Shown one piece after another: positions 1 through 7,924 of a DNA stretch of 12,403 nucleotides. The notes beneath the pieces were generated by a model. The model ran no database searches. It was not told the DNA's origin and was given only the letters and a program-made list of their open reading frames with translations. The stretch is from Moraxellaceae bacterium (GTDB taxonomy: Bacteria; Pseudomonadota; Gammaproteobacteria; Pseudomonadales; Ketobacteraceae). Position 1 is the first letter of the stretch; each line of letters begins with the position of its first letter. The translations under genes and the position numbers were made by a program. The stretch is taken from NCBI GenBank assembly GCA_002402125.1, contig NVVG01000038.1, positions 13,843 through 26,245 on the forward strand, written 5' to 3'.

Positions 1-2429
1 GCAGGATCATCTCTGCGCACGAAGGTTTTGATCGATAGACGTTTAGCGGGTGGGGTAGCAATGATGGAAAGATCTCGAATGCCAGCCATGGCCATGTTTA
101 GCGTTCTAGGAATAGGCGTTGCGGTGAGTGTTAACATATCAACATCGGCTCGAAGTGCCTTTAAGCGTTCTTTATGACGCACGCCAAAGCGGTGTTCTTC
201 GTCAACGATAACAAGACCCAATTGAGCAAACTTGATATCTTTGCTCAGTAGCTTGTGGGTACCGATAACGATATCGACTTTTCCATCGGCTATTTGTTTT
301 AAGGTCCCAGATATTTCTTTGGTTGATCGAAACCGTGATAGAACTTCAATATTAACCGGCCAATCGGCAAAACGGTCTTTAAAGCTATCGAAGTGTTGTT
401 GTGCCAGTAGAGTGGTTGGCACCAGTACAGCGACCTGTTTTCCGCCTTGAGTAGCGATAAAAGCCGCTCGCATCGCAACTTCTGTTTTGCCGAAACCCAC
501 GTCACCACAGATGAGTCGATCCATGGGGCGCTCGGATACCATATCGTTGACCACGGAGTTTATTGCGGTTTGTTGATCCGGTGTTTCTTCAAAGGGGAAG
601 CCCTCTTTAAAAAGTTCGTAATCCAGTTTGTTAAGGGAAAAGGCATGACCCTTTTTTGCCGCTCGGCGTGCATAAATGTTGAGTAGTTCTGCTGCTACAT
701 CATGGACCTGTTCTGCGGCTTTGCGTTTTTCCTTGCTCCATTGTTCTGTACCAAGCCTGTGCAGAGGAGCTGATTCATCATTTGCACCCGAGTATCGACT
801 GATTAAGTGTAAGGAAGATACCGGAACATAGAGTTTGGCTTCTTTGGCATATTCTAACGCCAGGAATTCTTGTGCTTGGCCATCAATCTCCAGGGACTGC
901 AACCCCTTGTAGCGCCCAACGCCATGGTCAATGTGTACGACGGGGGCGTCCATCTTAAGTTCGGTGAGATTCTTAATGACATTGTCGGCTTGATCGTCTG
1001 TACCCTTGCGGCGCCGTTTTTGCATCACCCTCTGGCCAAATAATTGGCTTTCCGTTATAACGGAAATAGGTTCGTCGCTGTCTATAATAAGCCCCGCAGC
1101 AAGTGGGCCGACAATGATGCTGTGGAGGGCTGAATCGGATAAAAATGCATTCCACGATTCGGCCGCCTTAGGGTGGATTTGTATGCGGTTAAGCAAATCT
1201 AATAGGGTTTCTTTTCTGCCTGGTGACTCAGCACAAAATAATATCCGTAATCCTCGTTCTTCTGCGCTGACCAAATAGCTTGCTAGCGTCGCGAGTGGTT
1301 CTTGGGCTTTTGCCTCCACAAAAAGTTCTTGTGGGGGCTGTAAGGGCAATGAGTAACGTCCCGCTTTGTTTTCGACTGGAGCGGCTTGTAGTGCAATGCG
1401 CTTAAAGCTTTTCAGCTGTCCAAAAAGCTGGTCGACGGGAATAAACAGATCTTTCGGCGGCAGAATGGGTTTGATGTTGTCATGGCGTAGTTCTTCGTAG
1501 CGAACGTGACAATCATGCCAAAAATGCGTGGCTATGCTATCGAGATTTTCTGGGGTTATCAGTAGGGTGTTGTCTGGTAGGTAATCAAATAATGTTTCTG
1601 TTTCAGAAAAGAACAACGGTAAATAGTATTCGATTCCAGCGGAGGCTATGCCATCTTTGATATCTTGATAGATGGGGCAGGCTCGGTGGTCGACATCAAA
1701 GGTTTCTTTCCAGCGTGATTTAAATAGTTGTAATGAGGCATTATCTAGTGGGAATTCTTTGGCGGGCAGTAGTCGCACACTGTCCATTTTTTCGATAGAG
1801 CGCTGTGTTTCTGGGTTAAAGGTTCGTAATGTATCAATCTCGTCGTCAAATAGCTCAATGCGATAAGGAACATCGCTCCCCATAGGGAATATGTCAACGA
1901 TTGCTCCCCGCACGGCAAATTCTCCGTGTTCAAACACGCTATTAACGCATCGATAACCGCTTTCTTGTAATTGGGTACGAGTGGTTTCTATATCGAATTT
2001 TTGCCCAGTGTCGAGCACCAAGCTGCCGCCAGTTAAAAATTTATGAGGAGTTACTCTGTGCATCCAGGTGCTAAGAGGAACAACGAGGGTACCTTTGGTT
2101 ATCTGAGGAAGCCTAAATAGTGTGGCTAAGCGTTGAGATATGATGTCTTGATGAGGTGAGAAGCTATCATAGGGTAGTGTTTCCCAATCGGGAAAAGAAA
2201 GGATCTCATGATCTTCACCACAAAAGAACGCTAGGTCTTGCTCAATTTGTATGGCCGCAAATGTATCGGGAGCGATTACCAAAGTTAGGCCGTCATGCTG
2301 TAAACTGGCCTCAGCTATGCTCCAGCTAGTACCACTACCAACGAGGTTTCCCCAGGTTTTGATGTCACCGCTTTTAGTTGGTAATTGTTGTTTTAGGTGG
2401 CTGGATAGATGGTTTATGGTCTTTCCCAT
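1..2429 (-). CDS. mfd: Transcription-repair coupling factor Mfd (partial, C-terminus beyond the left edge)
   Basis: Mfd is an ATP-dependent DNA translocase that removes RNA polymerase stalled at lesions and recruits UvrA for nucleotide excision repair. About 809 codons are visible. Residues 1 to ~340 resemble the UvrB-like module. The RNA-polymerase-interacting (CarD-like) domain begins near HIDHGVGRYKGL (~499-510). The first helicase domain has Walker A GDVGFGKT (642-649), DEEH (743-746) and TATPIPRTL (near 770). The frame leaves the window at the start of the second helicase domain. Compared with about 1,150 residues in E. coli Mfd, some 340 are missing, including the rest of the translocase and the C-terminal regulatory domain. 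ATG 2429 is the first start after an in-frame TGA 12 bases upstream; its Shine-Dalgarno sequence is weak. It is divergent from the phasin gene. The identification is firm. Confidence 0.97.
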   Translation of the reverse strand, partial: MGKTINHLSSHLKQQLPTKSGDIKTWGNLVGSGTSWSIAEASLQHDGLTLVIAPDTFAAIQIEQDLAFFCGEDHEILSFPDWETLPYDSFSPHQDIISQRLATLFRLPQITKGTLVVPLSTWMHRVTPHKFLTGGSLVLDTGQKFDIETTRTQLQESGYRCVNSVFEHGEFAVRGAIVDIFPMGSDVPYRIELFDDEIDTLRTFNPETQRSIEKMDSVRLLPAKEFPLDNASLQLFKSRWKETFDVDHRACPIYQDIKDGIASAGIEYYLPLFFSETETLFDYLPDNTLLITPENLDSIATHFWHDCHVRYEELRHDNIKPILPPKDLFIPVDQLFGQLKSFKRIALQAAPVENKAGRYSLPLQPPQELFVEAKAQEPLATLASYLVSAEERGLRILFCAESPGRKETLLDLLNRIQIHPKAAESWNAFLSDSALHSIIVGPLAAGLIIDSDEPISVITESQLFGQRVMQKRRRKGTDDQADNVIKNLTELKMDAPVVHIDHGVGRYKGLQSLEIDGQAQEFLALEYAKEAKLYVPVSSLHLISRYSGANDESAPLHRLGTEQWSKEKRKAAEQVHDVAAELLNIYARRAAKKGHAFSLNKLDYELFKEGFPFEETPDQQTAINSVVNDMVSERPMDRLICGDVGFGKTEVAMRAAFIATQGGKQVAVLVPTTLLAQQHFDSFKDRFADWPVNIEVLSRFRSTKEISGTLKQIADGKVDIVIGTHKLLSKDIKFAQLGLVIVDEEHRFGVRHKERLKALRADVDMLTLTATPIPRTLNMAMAGIRDLSIIATPPAKRLSIKTFVRRDDP

Positions 2430-2749
2430 GAAGCAAACTCAATAACAAATATGGATGCTGGATTCTACATGGTTTAGTAGGGCCTAGGAACCGTAGTTAA
2501 GGGTAGATAGTTAAGAGAAGATAGTTTAGACGGTGTAGTTTTGAGGGTGTGCTAAGGGGCTGTGATTGGAATCGGTATAGGTTAGTATGATTATTCTAAT
2601 TTGTATTGTTAACGTAGCCGAACAGCGTTATTTTTGTTCGATGGCTAATATGACAGCACCGCTTATTATCGGTATGTGAATAGTACGGGCAGGGTAGTGA
2701 ACTAACTGCACTAGGGCTGCGTATTTGAGTCATTTAAAGAGAGATAGTT
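2430..2749. other. Divergent intergenic region between mfd and the phasin gene
   Basis: This 320-base AT-rich spacer must carry promoters for mfd (leftward) and the phasin gene (rightward). I found no ORF of credible composition and no promoter good enough to mark. Around 2494-2534 there is a loose repetition of GTAGTTAAG, AGATAGTTAAGAG and AGATAGTTTAG, which looks like degenerate low-complexity sequence. The phasin start is preceded by AAAGAGAGATAG, a moderate Shine-Dalgarno sequence. Confidence 0.5.
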
Positions 2750-3202
2750 ATGTCAGAGAAAAAAGTGGATTTGGGCGATAGTAAGGTGGCAGAAAAAGTC
2801 AAAGAATCAGCCAATCAAATTTGGTTGGCTGGTTTAGGAGCTTACGCAAAGGCTGAGGAAGAAGGTAGTAAGCTATTTGATAATCTTGTTCACGATGGAG
2901 AAAAGCTAGAGACTAAAACGCGACAATATATCGATAGAGGCCTCGATGTAGCCAAAGACAAGATTGATGTAGCAAAAGATAAAGTCGATGAAGTGAAGGC
3001 TAAAGCTTCAGGTTCTTGGAACAAGGTTGAGAAAGCCTTCGATCAACGTGTATCTAAAGCACTTAAACGCCTAAATATTCCAACTCGAGCTGACGTTGAA
3101 TCTTTGGAAGAAAAAATATCTGAGTTAAATGATGAAATCGAATCATTGAGCAAAAAAGTGAATGTTAAAAAAACAACAAAAAAGAGTGGAAAAAAAGCCT
3201 AA
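2750..3202 (+). CDS. Phasin-family polyhydroxyalkanoate granule-associated protein (PhaI/PhaF type)
   Basis: Phasins coat intracellular polyhydroxyalkanoate granules and control their size and number. This 150-residue protein has the family's N-terminal signature, IWLAGLGAYAKAEEEG (~24-39) followed by LFDNLVHDGEKLE, which forms an amphipathic helix. An imperfect helical repeat follows (DVAKDKIDVAKDKVDEVK, ~65-82), then a predicted coiled coil with alternating E/K/L residues (~115-140). The tail is lysine-rich (VKKTTKKSGKKA). In PhaF proteins a longer basic AAKP-type tail binds DNA; here it is only about a dozen residues, so the protein is nearer PhaI in length. ATG 2750 has AAAGAGAG upstream. 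No PHA synthase gene is in the window, so the granule role rests on family resemblance. Confidence 0.88.
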   Translation: MSEKKVDLGDSKVAEKVKESANQIWLAGLGAYAKAEEEGSKLFDNLVHDGEKLETKTRQYIDRGLDVAKDKIDVAKDKVDEVKAKASGSWNKVEKAFDQRVSKALKRLNIPTRADVESLEEKISELNDEIESLSKKVNVKKTTKKSGKKA

Positions 3203-3466
3203 TAACTGGTTGAAAACCGATGTTTAGTGTGCTGCTTTTTAGGTTGTGGATGGTGAACAGTTTGTTTCATCTAATAATGTTGTACACATTTCTAGTCCAA
3301 AGCAGAGTTAGAACTAGCATAGTAGCGTAATGTAGTGAATTGGAAGCTGTTGAATCTTAAGTTATTGATTTATAAGGGTTTTTTAATTGGTTAAAAAGCG
3401 ATCATTTTGTGCCACCCCTATACGTAACGGGTCTTTGCAGCGCTTTTCACCAAGATGCCCACATAG

Positions 3467-3489
3467 TTATCCACAGAAAATGTGGATAA
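3467..3489. promoter_or_regulatory. Inverted pair of consensus DnaA boxes
   Basis: TTATCCACA (3467-3475) and its exact reverse complement TGTGGATAA (3481-3489) are separated by five bases (GAAAA). Both match the strong DnaA-box consensus TTATNCACA at every position. The neighbouring sequence is AT-rich, and a likely promoter begins about 30 bases downstream. As RNA the same sequence could form a nine-base-pair hairpin, but it has no T tract. A DnaA-responsive promoter or DnaA-binding reservoir is inferred. There is no dnaA, gidA/mnmG or rpmH nearby, so this is unlikely to be oriC. Confidence 0.6.
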
Positions 3490-3518
3490 TTTATAGGTTG
3501 AATTTACCATATAGAAAG

Positions 3519-3546
3519 TCAACAGAAAATACGAATATCGTATAAT
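3519..3546 (+). promoter_or_regulatory. Probable sigma70 promoter for the Sel1-repeat/CnoX-like pair
   Basis: TATAAT at 3541-3546 is a perfect -10 hexamer. TCAACA at 3519-3524 is a 4/6 match to TTGACA, with a 16-base spacer. Transcription would begin near 3553 and leave about 110 bases of leader before ATG 3664. The surroundings are AT-rich, so chance matches are possible. Confidence 0.45.
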
Positions 3547-3663
3547 AAAAAGATAGAAGTTTTACGATAAAGAAGGCCGCTGAGGTGTGAGATGGTTGTT
3601 TCGGGCATACTATCTTACGCTTGGCTTTAATGCAGAAGTATCATGCAGTTTAGGGGATAATAG

Positions 3664-4185
3664 ATGGGGTTACATGGGGGGGCGCAAGCTTCTTTTTCCA
3701 GCGTTTGGTGGTTGAGATGCGTACATTTTACCGCTCAGCGGCTTATCATTGTTCAGTGTAGTATGGCAAATCGAATATACCCATCAGCACTAGCGCTTAA
3801 CTTGCTTAGATTTGCGGCGAATCATCGCTATCTGCCGGCAATCGTCGAACTTGGGCAGTATCTATTTGAGTCAGGTGTGGGGAAGGCTGATAAGCGTAAT
3901 GGGTTGGAGTATTTACGCCAGGCAGCGAAAGCTGGTGAGTCTAATGCACAGTTTTTGTTGGGGCATGCATTTTTACAGGGGTGTGATGTTGTTGCTCAAA
4001 ATGGACAGCACGCGGCACACTGGCTAACTTTGGCGGCAGAAAACGGGCATAATCTAGCGCTGCAATTAGTTGAGCTAATTCAGCAAAATGACGCTAAACT
4101 GCAAGATCAAACCTCTCCGCCTGATGTGAAAAGCGTTGCGCCAGAGATTACCCAGGAAGCCACAAAAGAAAGTGCGCCAGTATAA
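3664..4185 (+). CDS. Sel1-like (TPR-type) repeat protein
   Basis: This 173-residue protein is dominated by Sel1-like helical repeats, which act as protein-protein interaction scaffolds. Residues ~42-71 (ALNLLRFAANHRYLPAIVEL...) are one unit. Residues ~78-106 (GLEYLRQAAKAGESNAQFLL...) are a second. Residues ~116-140 (AAHWLTLAAENGHNLAL...) are a third. The last ~30 residues are polar and probably disordered. No signal peptide is convincing. ATG 3664 is preceded by AGGGGA seven bases upstream, which supports it. ATG 3763 (MANRIYP...) would give a 140-residue protein containing all the repeats, but its Shine-Dalgarno sequence is weak. It lies 35 bases before the CnoX-like gene on the same strand and is probably co-transcribed with it. 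Its specific function is unknown. Confidence 0.75.
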   Translation: MGLHGGAQASFSSVWWLRCVHFTAQRLIIVQCSMANRIYPSALALNLLRFAANHRYLPAIVELGQYLFESGVGKADKRNGLEYLRQAAKAGESNAQFLLGHAFLQGCDVVAQNGQHAAHWLTLAAENGHNLALQLVELIQQNDAKLQDQTSPPDVKSVAPEITQEATKESAPV

Positions 4186-4220
4186 TGAGTTTTGGTTGGT
4201 GCCTGTAAGAGAGTTTTTTC

Positions 4221-5081
4221 ATGACAGAGACATATATTGTTGACGTTGACCAGCATAACGTAAATGACATTCTCCAGAAATCCTTGGAGACACCTGTGTT
4301 ACTTGTTTTTTGGGCCACTTGGAGTGAGCCAAGTAAGGCGCTGGTATCTGTACTTATCAAAATAGCTGGGGATTACCAAGGCAAATTTATCTTGGCTCAA
4401 GTGGACTCAGATGCTTACCCACAAATAGTTCAGCAACTTGGTGTCGGTAGTGTCCCTGAGTTGAAATTGGTAGTGCAAGGACAATTAGCCGGTGGATTGG
4501 CGGGTGAGCAGACAGAAGCTGCGGTAATTCAGTTGTTAGAACCCCATGTTGGGGTTGTTGATTCTACTGAGCAAGAAGACCCCTTTCTTGGGCAAATACA
4601 GCGCGCCATTTCTATTGGTGCAACGGATCAGGCGATTGCAGCATTGGAGTCTGCTATCACGGAACAGCCTAAGGCAATGCATTATCAGGCGTTATATGCG
4701 GATGTACTGATGGACGCGCAGCGTAGCGATGATGCAGAGGCGGTTATTAATAATATGGGCGATGATCCTCTCGTACCAAAAGCTAAGGCCCGCCTGTTCT
4801 TTATTCGGTTGCTTGAGGGGGCTGAGACAGCCGAGGTTCTTCAGGGAAAAATTGAATCAGATGGCGGTGGTAGTGAATCCAGGTACTATTTAGGGGCGCA
4901 TCTGCTGATATTAGGACAGGAAGAGACGGCATTAAATTTATTGTTAAGTGTAATGATGAATGATCGAGACTATCAAGAAGATGGGGCTCGTATTGCTTTG
5001 TTATCCGCTTTTGATTATCTAGGGAAGGAGAACCCCTTAACTTCAAAATACCGTCGAAAATTATTCGCTTTGCTACACTAG
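4221..5081 (+). CDS. cnoX: CnoX/YbbN-like thioredoxin-fold protein with C-terminal TPR domain, lacking the redox cysteines
   Basis: At 286 residues this matches the E. coli CnoX (YbbN) length and layout. CnoX is a cytoplasmic holdase that hands clients to GroEL/ES and DnaK. The thioredoxin fold covers ~1-110, with FWATWSEPSKAL at the active-site loop (30-41) and the conserved cis-proline in GSVPEL (P79). TPR helices fill ~120-286, ending in the YbbN-like SKYRRKLFALLH. The canonical CxxC is SEPS (35-38), and I find no cysteine anywhere in the protein, whereas E. coli CnoX keeps one cysteine in an SxxC motif. Disulfide chemistry is therefore ruled out, and a pure chaperone or adaptor role is inferred. 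AAGAGAG seven bases before ATG 4221 is a good ribosome-binding site. Confidence 0.85.
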   Translation: MTETYIVDVDQHNVNDILQKSLETPVLLVFWATWSEPSKALVSVLIKIAGDYQGKFILAQVDSDAYPQIVQQLGVGSVPELKLVVQGQLAGGLAGEQTEAAVIQLLEPHVGVVDSTEQEDPFLGQIQRAISIGATDQAIAALESAITEQPKAMHYQALYADVLMDAQRSDDAEAVINNMGDDPLVPKAKARLFFIRLLEGAETAEVLQGKIESDGGGSESRYYLGAHLLILGQEETALNLLLSVMMNDRDYQEDGARIALLSAFDYLGKENPLTSKYRRKLFALLH

Positions 5082-5136
5082 GTTACAGACCTGGCGTGTA
5101 TTTCATATTGGTCTAGAATTTGTACGGTATTACAAG

Positions 5137-5162
5137 CGTTGATGCAACTGTTGTTGCAAACG
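5137..5162 (+). repeat. Inverted repeat in the leader of the diguanylate cyclase gene
   Basis: CGTT (5137-5140), GA bulge, TGCAAC (5143-5148), loop TGTT, GTTGCA (5153-5158), AACG (5159-5162): ten base pairs interrupted by a two-base bulge. There is no T tract, so it does not look like a Rho-independent terminator for the upstream gene. It lies 21 bases before GTG 5184 and 78 before GTG 5241, where it could act as an operator or a leader hairpin. Confidence 0.4.
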
Positions 5163-5183
5163 TTGGGGCAGGCGTATTGATAT

Positions 5184-6491
5184 GTGTTGTGGCCTGCTGC
5201 CCTTTATGGATGTGCATTTGATAGATACGAGACGGATGTTGTGAGAGACCAAGATACTGAGGAATTATTAAGCGAAGAGGTTGAGGGTGATTTTTACTCA
5301 AATTCACTGCGGATGCGATTTAACGATGCGTTAGAAAAACGCTATCGTCGTATCTACGCCCATCGCGGGCGGGGATATGGCAAAGGGTTACTGGTGATCT
5401 TGCTGTTTGGTTATGTAGCCTATGGTGTTCTAGATTGGTATTTGCTAGGTGAAAATGTAACGACGGTTTGGGCAATCCGTTATTTTATCGGTGCTCCTAT
5501 CTTAGCTTTGTTGACCGTTGCTATTCGAGATGACCGAGCAGAGCCCTATCTTCAGTATTTTATTATTGGGGCTATTCTTTCACTAATAGTTACGACACTG
5601 ATGATGGTCCAGGTTGTCGATGGTGAAGTTGTTCATCTATATGTTAGTAGTTTACTGGCGATGATCATGGGTGGTTTAACGATTACGCGAGTCTATTTCT
5701 ACTACGCAGTTTTTATTACGATAGTGTATATGGTTTTGTCCAGTTTCGTGCTGATTCCTTTAGCGGAAAAAACACCGTTATTGGCCTATTATTTGTTATT
5801 GAGTTTTGTGGCTGTAATCTTATGTTTAGTTGCCGTGTCTGCTCGAGAGAGAATGGTTCGGCGTGAGTTTGTGCAAAAAATCCTTATTCAACGTAAAAAC
5901 AATGAGCTCAAAAAAGCGAATGATAAACTAAAAGTGTTGGTGGATATTGATCCTTTAACAAAAATCGCCAATAGACGTCATTTCGACCATGTATTGGATG
6001 AAGAGTGGCGACGTGCAAGACGCAGGGGTTTTAGTATCTCAATGTTGATGGTGGATATCGACTTTTTTAAAGCGTTTAACGACGGTTTGGGGCATCTAGA
6101 AGGGGATAAGTGTATTCAACAAGTTGCACGGTGTATGGCGAATATTGTTAGGCGCCCCGGAGACCTCGTATCTCGTTATGGTGGTGAGGAGTTTGCGGTT
6201 GTTTTACCTTCGCTAAATGTCGAAGAGGCTGAGCGGTTAGCCAAGGTGGTGTGTAGGGCGGTAGAGGCTTTGCATATTACCCATCCTTCATCCCAAGTCA
6301 GTGAGTTTGTTACTGTTAGTATTGGTGTTGCGGCCATTGTGCCAACAAATGATTTTTCAAAGCGAGATCTTGTCGCGATGGCAGATCAGGCGTTATATAC
6401 GGCAAAAAATCATGGAAGGAATAAAACTGAAGTTGTTATTACCCCGCAGCAAGAGTCACTATTGGATGAATTGGAAGGAAACTTTACATAA
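5184..6491 (+). CDS. Membrane-bound diguanylate cyclase (GGDEF domain, GGEEF active site)
   Basis: It makes cyclic-di-GMP from two GTP at the inner membrane. Numbering is from GTG 5184 (435 residues). A charged N-terminal part leads to about six membrane segments (~67-89, 97-114, 121-144, 149-168, 170-193, 198-219), a MASE-like sensor I cannot assign to a named family. A short helical linker (~220-252) joins the GGDEF domain (~253-420). Catalytic features are intact: DPLTKIANRR (256-265), DIDFFK (291-296), GGEEF (333-337) and an RxxD inhibitory site RPGD (324-327) at the usual spacing. The start is uncertain: GTG 5184 follows GGGGCAGG at a long spacing, while GTG 5241, after GAGACGGA, would remove 19 unremarkable residues. 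The gene is followed by a degenerate paralogue. Confidence 0.9.
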   Translation: MLWPAALYGCAFDRYETDVVRDQDTEELLSEEVEGDFYSNSLRMRFNDALEKRYRRIYAHRGRGYGKGLLVILLFGYVAYGVLDWYLLGENVTTVWAIRYFIGAPILALLTVAIRDDRAEPYLQYFIIGAILSLIVTTLMMVQVVDGEVVHLYVSSLLAMIMGGLTITRVYFYYAVFITIVYMVLSSFVLIPLAEKTPLLAYYLLLSFVAVILCLVAVSARERMVRREFVQKILIQRKNNELKKANDKLKVLVDIDPLTKIANRRHFDHVLDEEWRRARRRGFSISMLMVDIDFFKAFNDGLGHLEGDKCIQQVARCMANIVRRPGDLVSRYGGEEFAVVLPSLNVEEAERLAKVVCRAVEALHITHPSSQVSEFVTVSIGVAAIVPTNDFSKRDLVAMADQALYTAKNHGRNKTEVVITPQQESLLDELEGNFT

Positions 6492-6663
6492 AGGCTTAGG
6501 TGGTATTGCTCGATCATATTTTGATAACCAACTGTTACGAACAATTACTAGTAAAACGAATTTGTGTTGGTATAAAATCCACTCTTTAGTCTAGAAGGCA
6601 CAGTTGGGCTTTTGTGTTTCAATTGTACTTTTTAGGTTTAACGTCAATACAAAGAGATTGGCT

Positions 6664-7878
6664 GTGGAAAATAGAAAGTATTATCAAGTGCTAGATGAGT
6701 TGGCGTCATTGCGTGAGGCATCTCCATTTAAATTGAGTTTTTCACAATTAATGGAGCATGGGTTTCAACTGTCTCAGGGGCTGTTGTACCGTGATAATGT
6801 GCGGTTTACCACATTGTTTGCCACCGTGTTATTGTGTGTTTCCTTTATTTCCCAATTGATAGTGGGGCTTGATCTTCAGCCGCTAACGGAGCTTGGGCGG
6901 GTTATTTCGATTGTGATGTTGTTGGCTACTTATGCCTATGTTGCTCGTTCGAAAAGCTTAAGGTATCAGCAGGTTCTTGTTAATATAAACGCCTTGTTGG
7001 TGGCATGTACTATTTTGTTTCTTTGCCTATCGTATCCCGCACCGTTTAAGCATGTCCTGTATACCGCTATTTTACTCATAGAGATTGGTCTTTTTGCGCT
7101 CATTCGGGTGCCGTTTGCAAGTGCATTTTTTGGTGCCATGATTCTTTTGTGCGTGTCAAATATAGCGCTTTATTTGGATGCATTGCCGGTAAATGAATGG
7201 ATGTTTTTGGTGATGTTTTTGTTGGTAGGTACTTCGTTGCCCTTGATTATTTGCTATCGGAATGAGCGAGTCGATAGAGAAAATTATTTGAAATCATTGT
7301 TAATGAACATGGAGCGAGATCAGCTGAAATTGCAGAACGGCCAATTATCAGCACGTTTGTCTGAAGATCCAGTGACGCGGCTTTTGAATCGTCGGACCTT
7401 TGAGGATGCTGTATTGGATAAATGGAACCGGGCGTGCCAGAATCGAAAGGAGTCTGTTCTTGTCGCTATTAGTATTGAATCGTTAAAAGCATTAAATCAA
7501 ATGCGAGGCTCTGATGCTGGCAATGATTTATTAAAGTCCGTCGCAAGGCAAATTAAAAAGATCTTGTTTGAAGCGGATGATGTCGCGTCTCGTATATCTG
7601 GAGGGCGCTTCTGCGTGCTATTGTCAAATGCATCCGCTTCTGAGATAGCGAGAAGAATGGAAAAGCTGCAAAAAGGACTGTCATCCATTTCCTTGTTGCA
7701 GGACGAGGAAGTACAAAAAGCCGGTGTTCGCCTTAGTGTTGCTACGAATGTATTGGTTCCTGATGTGGAAGGGGATTCTCGTGATGCGATTGTGCAAGTA
7801 ATGCGAGATGTTGAGCCTTTGTTTTACACCGATAAGTTTCGTGACGTAAAAGAGCCGATTGCCCTAGCGAACTGTTGA
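6664..7878 (+). CDS. Membrane protein with degenerate, probably inactive GGDEF domain
   Basis: The layout matches the preceding gene: cytoplasmic N-terminus, about six membrane segments (~48-70, 78-95, 105-122, 129-147, 150-171, 177-197), a coiled-coil linker (~200-232), then a GGDEF-like domain (~233-395). The domain entry is kept (DPVTRLLNRR, 235-244), but catalysis is lost. DIDFFKAFND of the neighbour aligns with SIESLKALNQ (270-279), so the first metal aspartate is Ser. The signature is SGGRF (312-316) rather than GGEEF. The RxxD inhibitory site is EADD. It probably senses or regulates, perhaps by pairing with the active neighbour. GTG 6664 is preferred because AAAGAGA lies six bases upstream; TTG 6604 would add 20 residues without a good ribosome-binding site. 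Confidence 0.8.
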   Translation: MENRKYYQVLDELASLREASPFKLSFSQLMEHGFQLSQGLLYRDNVRFTTLFATVLLCVSFISQLIVGLDLQPLTELGRVISIVMLLATYAYVARSKSLRYQQVLVNINALLVACTILFLCLSYPAPFKHVLYTAILLIEIGLFALIRVPFASAFFGAMILLCVSNIALYLDALPVNEWMFLVMFLLVGTSLPLIICYRNERVDRENYLKSLLMNMERDQLKLQNGQLSARLSEDPVTRLLNRRTFEDAVLDKWNRACQNRKESVLVAISIESLKALNQMRGSDAGNDLLKSVARQIKKILFEADDVASRISGGRFCVLLSNASASEIARRMEKLQKGLSSISLLQDEEVQKAGVRLSVATNVLVPDVEGDSRDAIVQVMRDVEPLFYTDKFRDVKEPIALANC

Positions 7879-7924
7879 TTGTACTTTGTGTATAGATATA
7901 GGTGTATCGGTGTCTACCTAAATT

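Larger units (their letters stand above)
3203..3663. other. Long AT-rich spacer between the phasin and Sel1-repeat genes
   Basis: The spacer is 461 bases. It contains no ORF above about 12 codons that looks translated. It holds an inverted pair of DnaA boxes (3467-3489), a probable sigma70 promoter (3519-3546) and, at 3380-3397, an A/T-only inverted repeat (TTTTTAA, four-base loop TTGG, TTAAAAA) that is too weak to call a terminator. No clear Rho-independent terminator follows the phasin gene. Confidence 0.5.

Noticed and set aside
2494..2534. Tandem repeat array upstream of the phasin gene
   Set aside because: The units (AGATAGTTAAG-like) are irregular in length and spacing; it looks like low-complexity AT-rich sequence rather than an array.
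3380..3397. Hairpin TTTTTAA-TTGG-TTAAAAA as a terminator
   Set aside because: The stem is purely A/T, too weak, and lies about 180 bases beyond the phasin stop.
3467..3489. Chromosomal replication origin
   Set aside because: There are only two DnaA boxes, with no further cluster and no origin-linked genes such as dnaA, mnmG or rpmH.
7879..7924. Bidirectional terminator between the convergent GGDEF and lysozyme-like genes (TAGGT...ACCTA)
   Set aside because: Only five base pairs with a long loop and no proper T tract on either side, although the position would suit a terminator.
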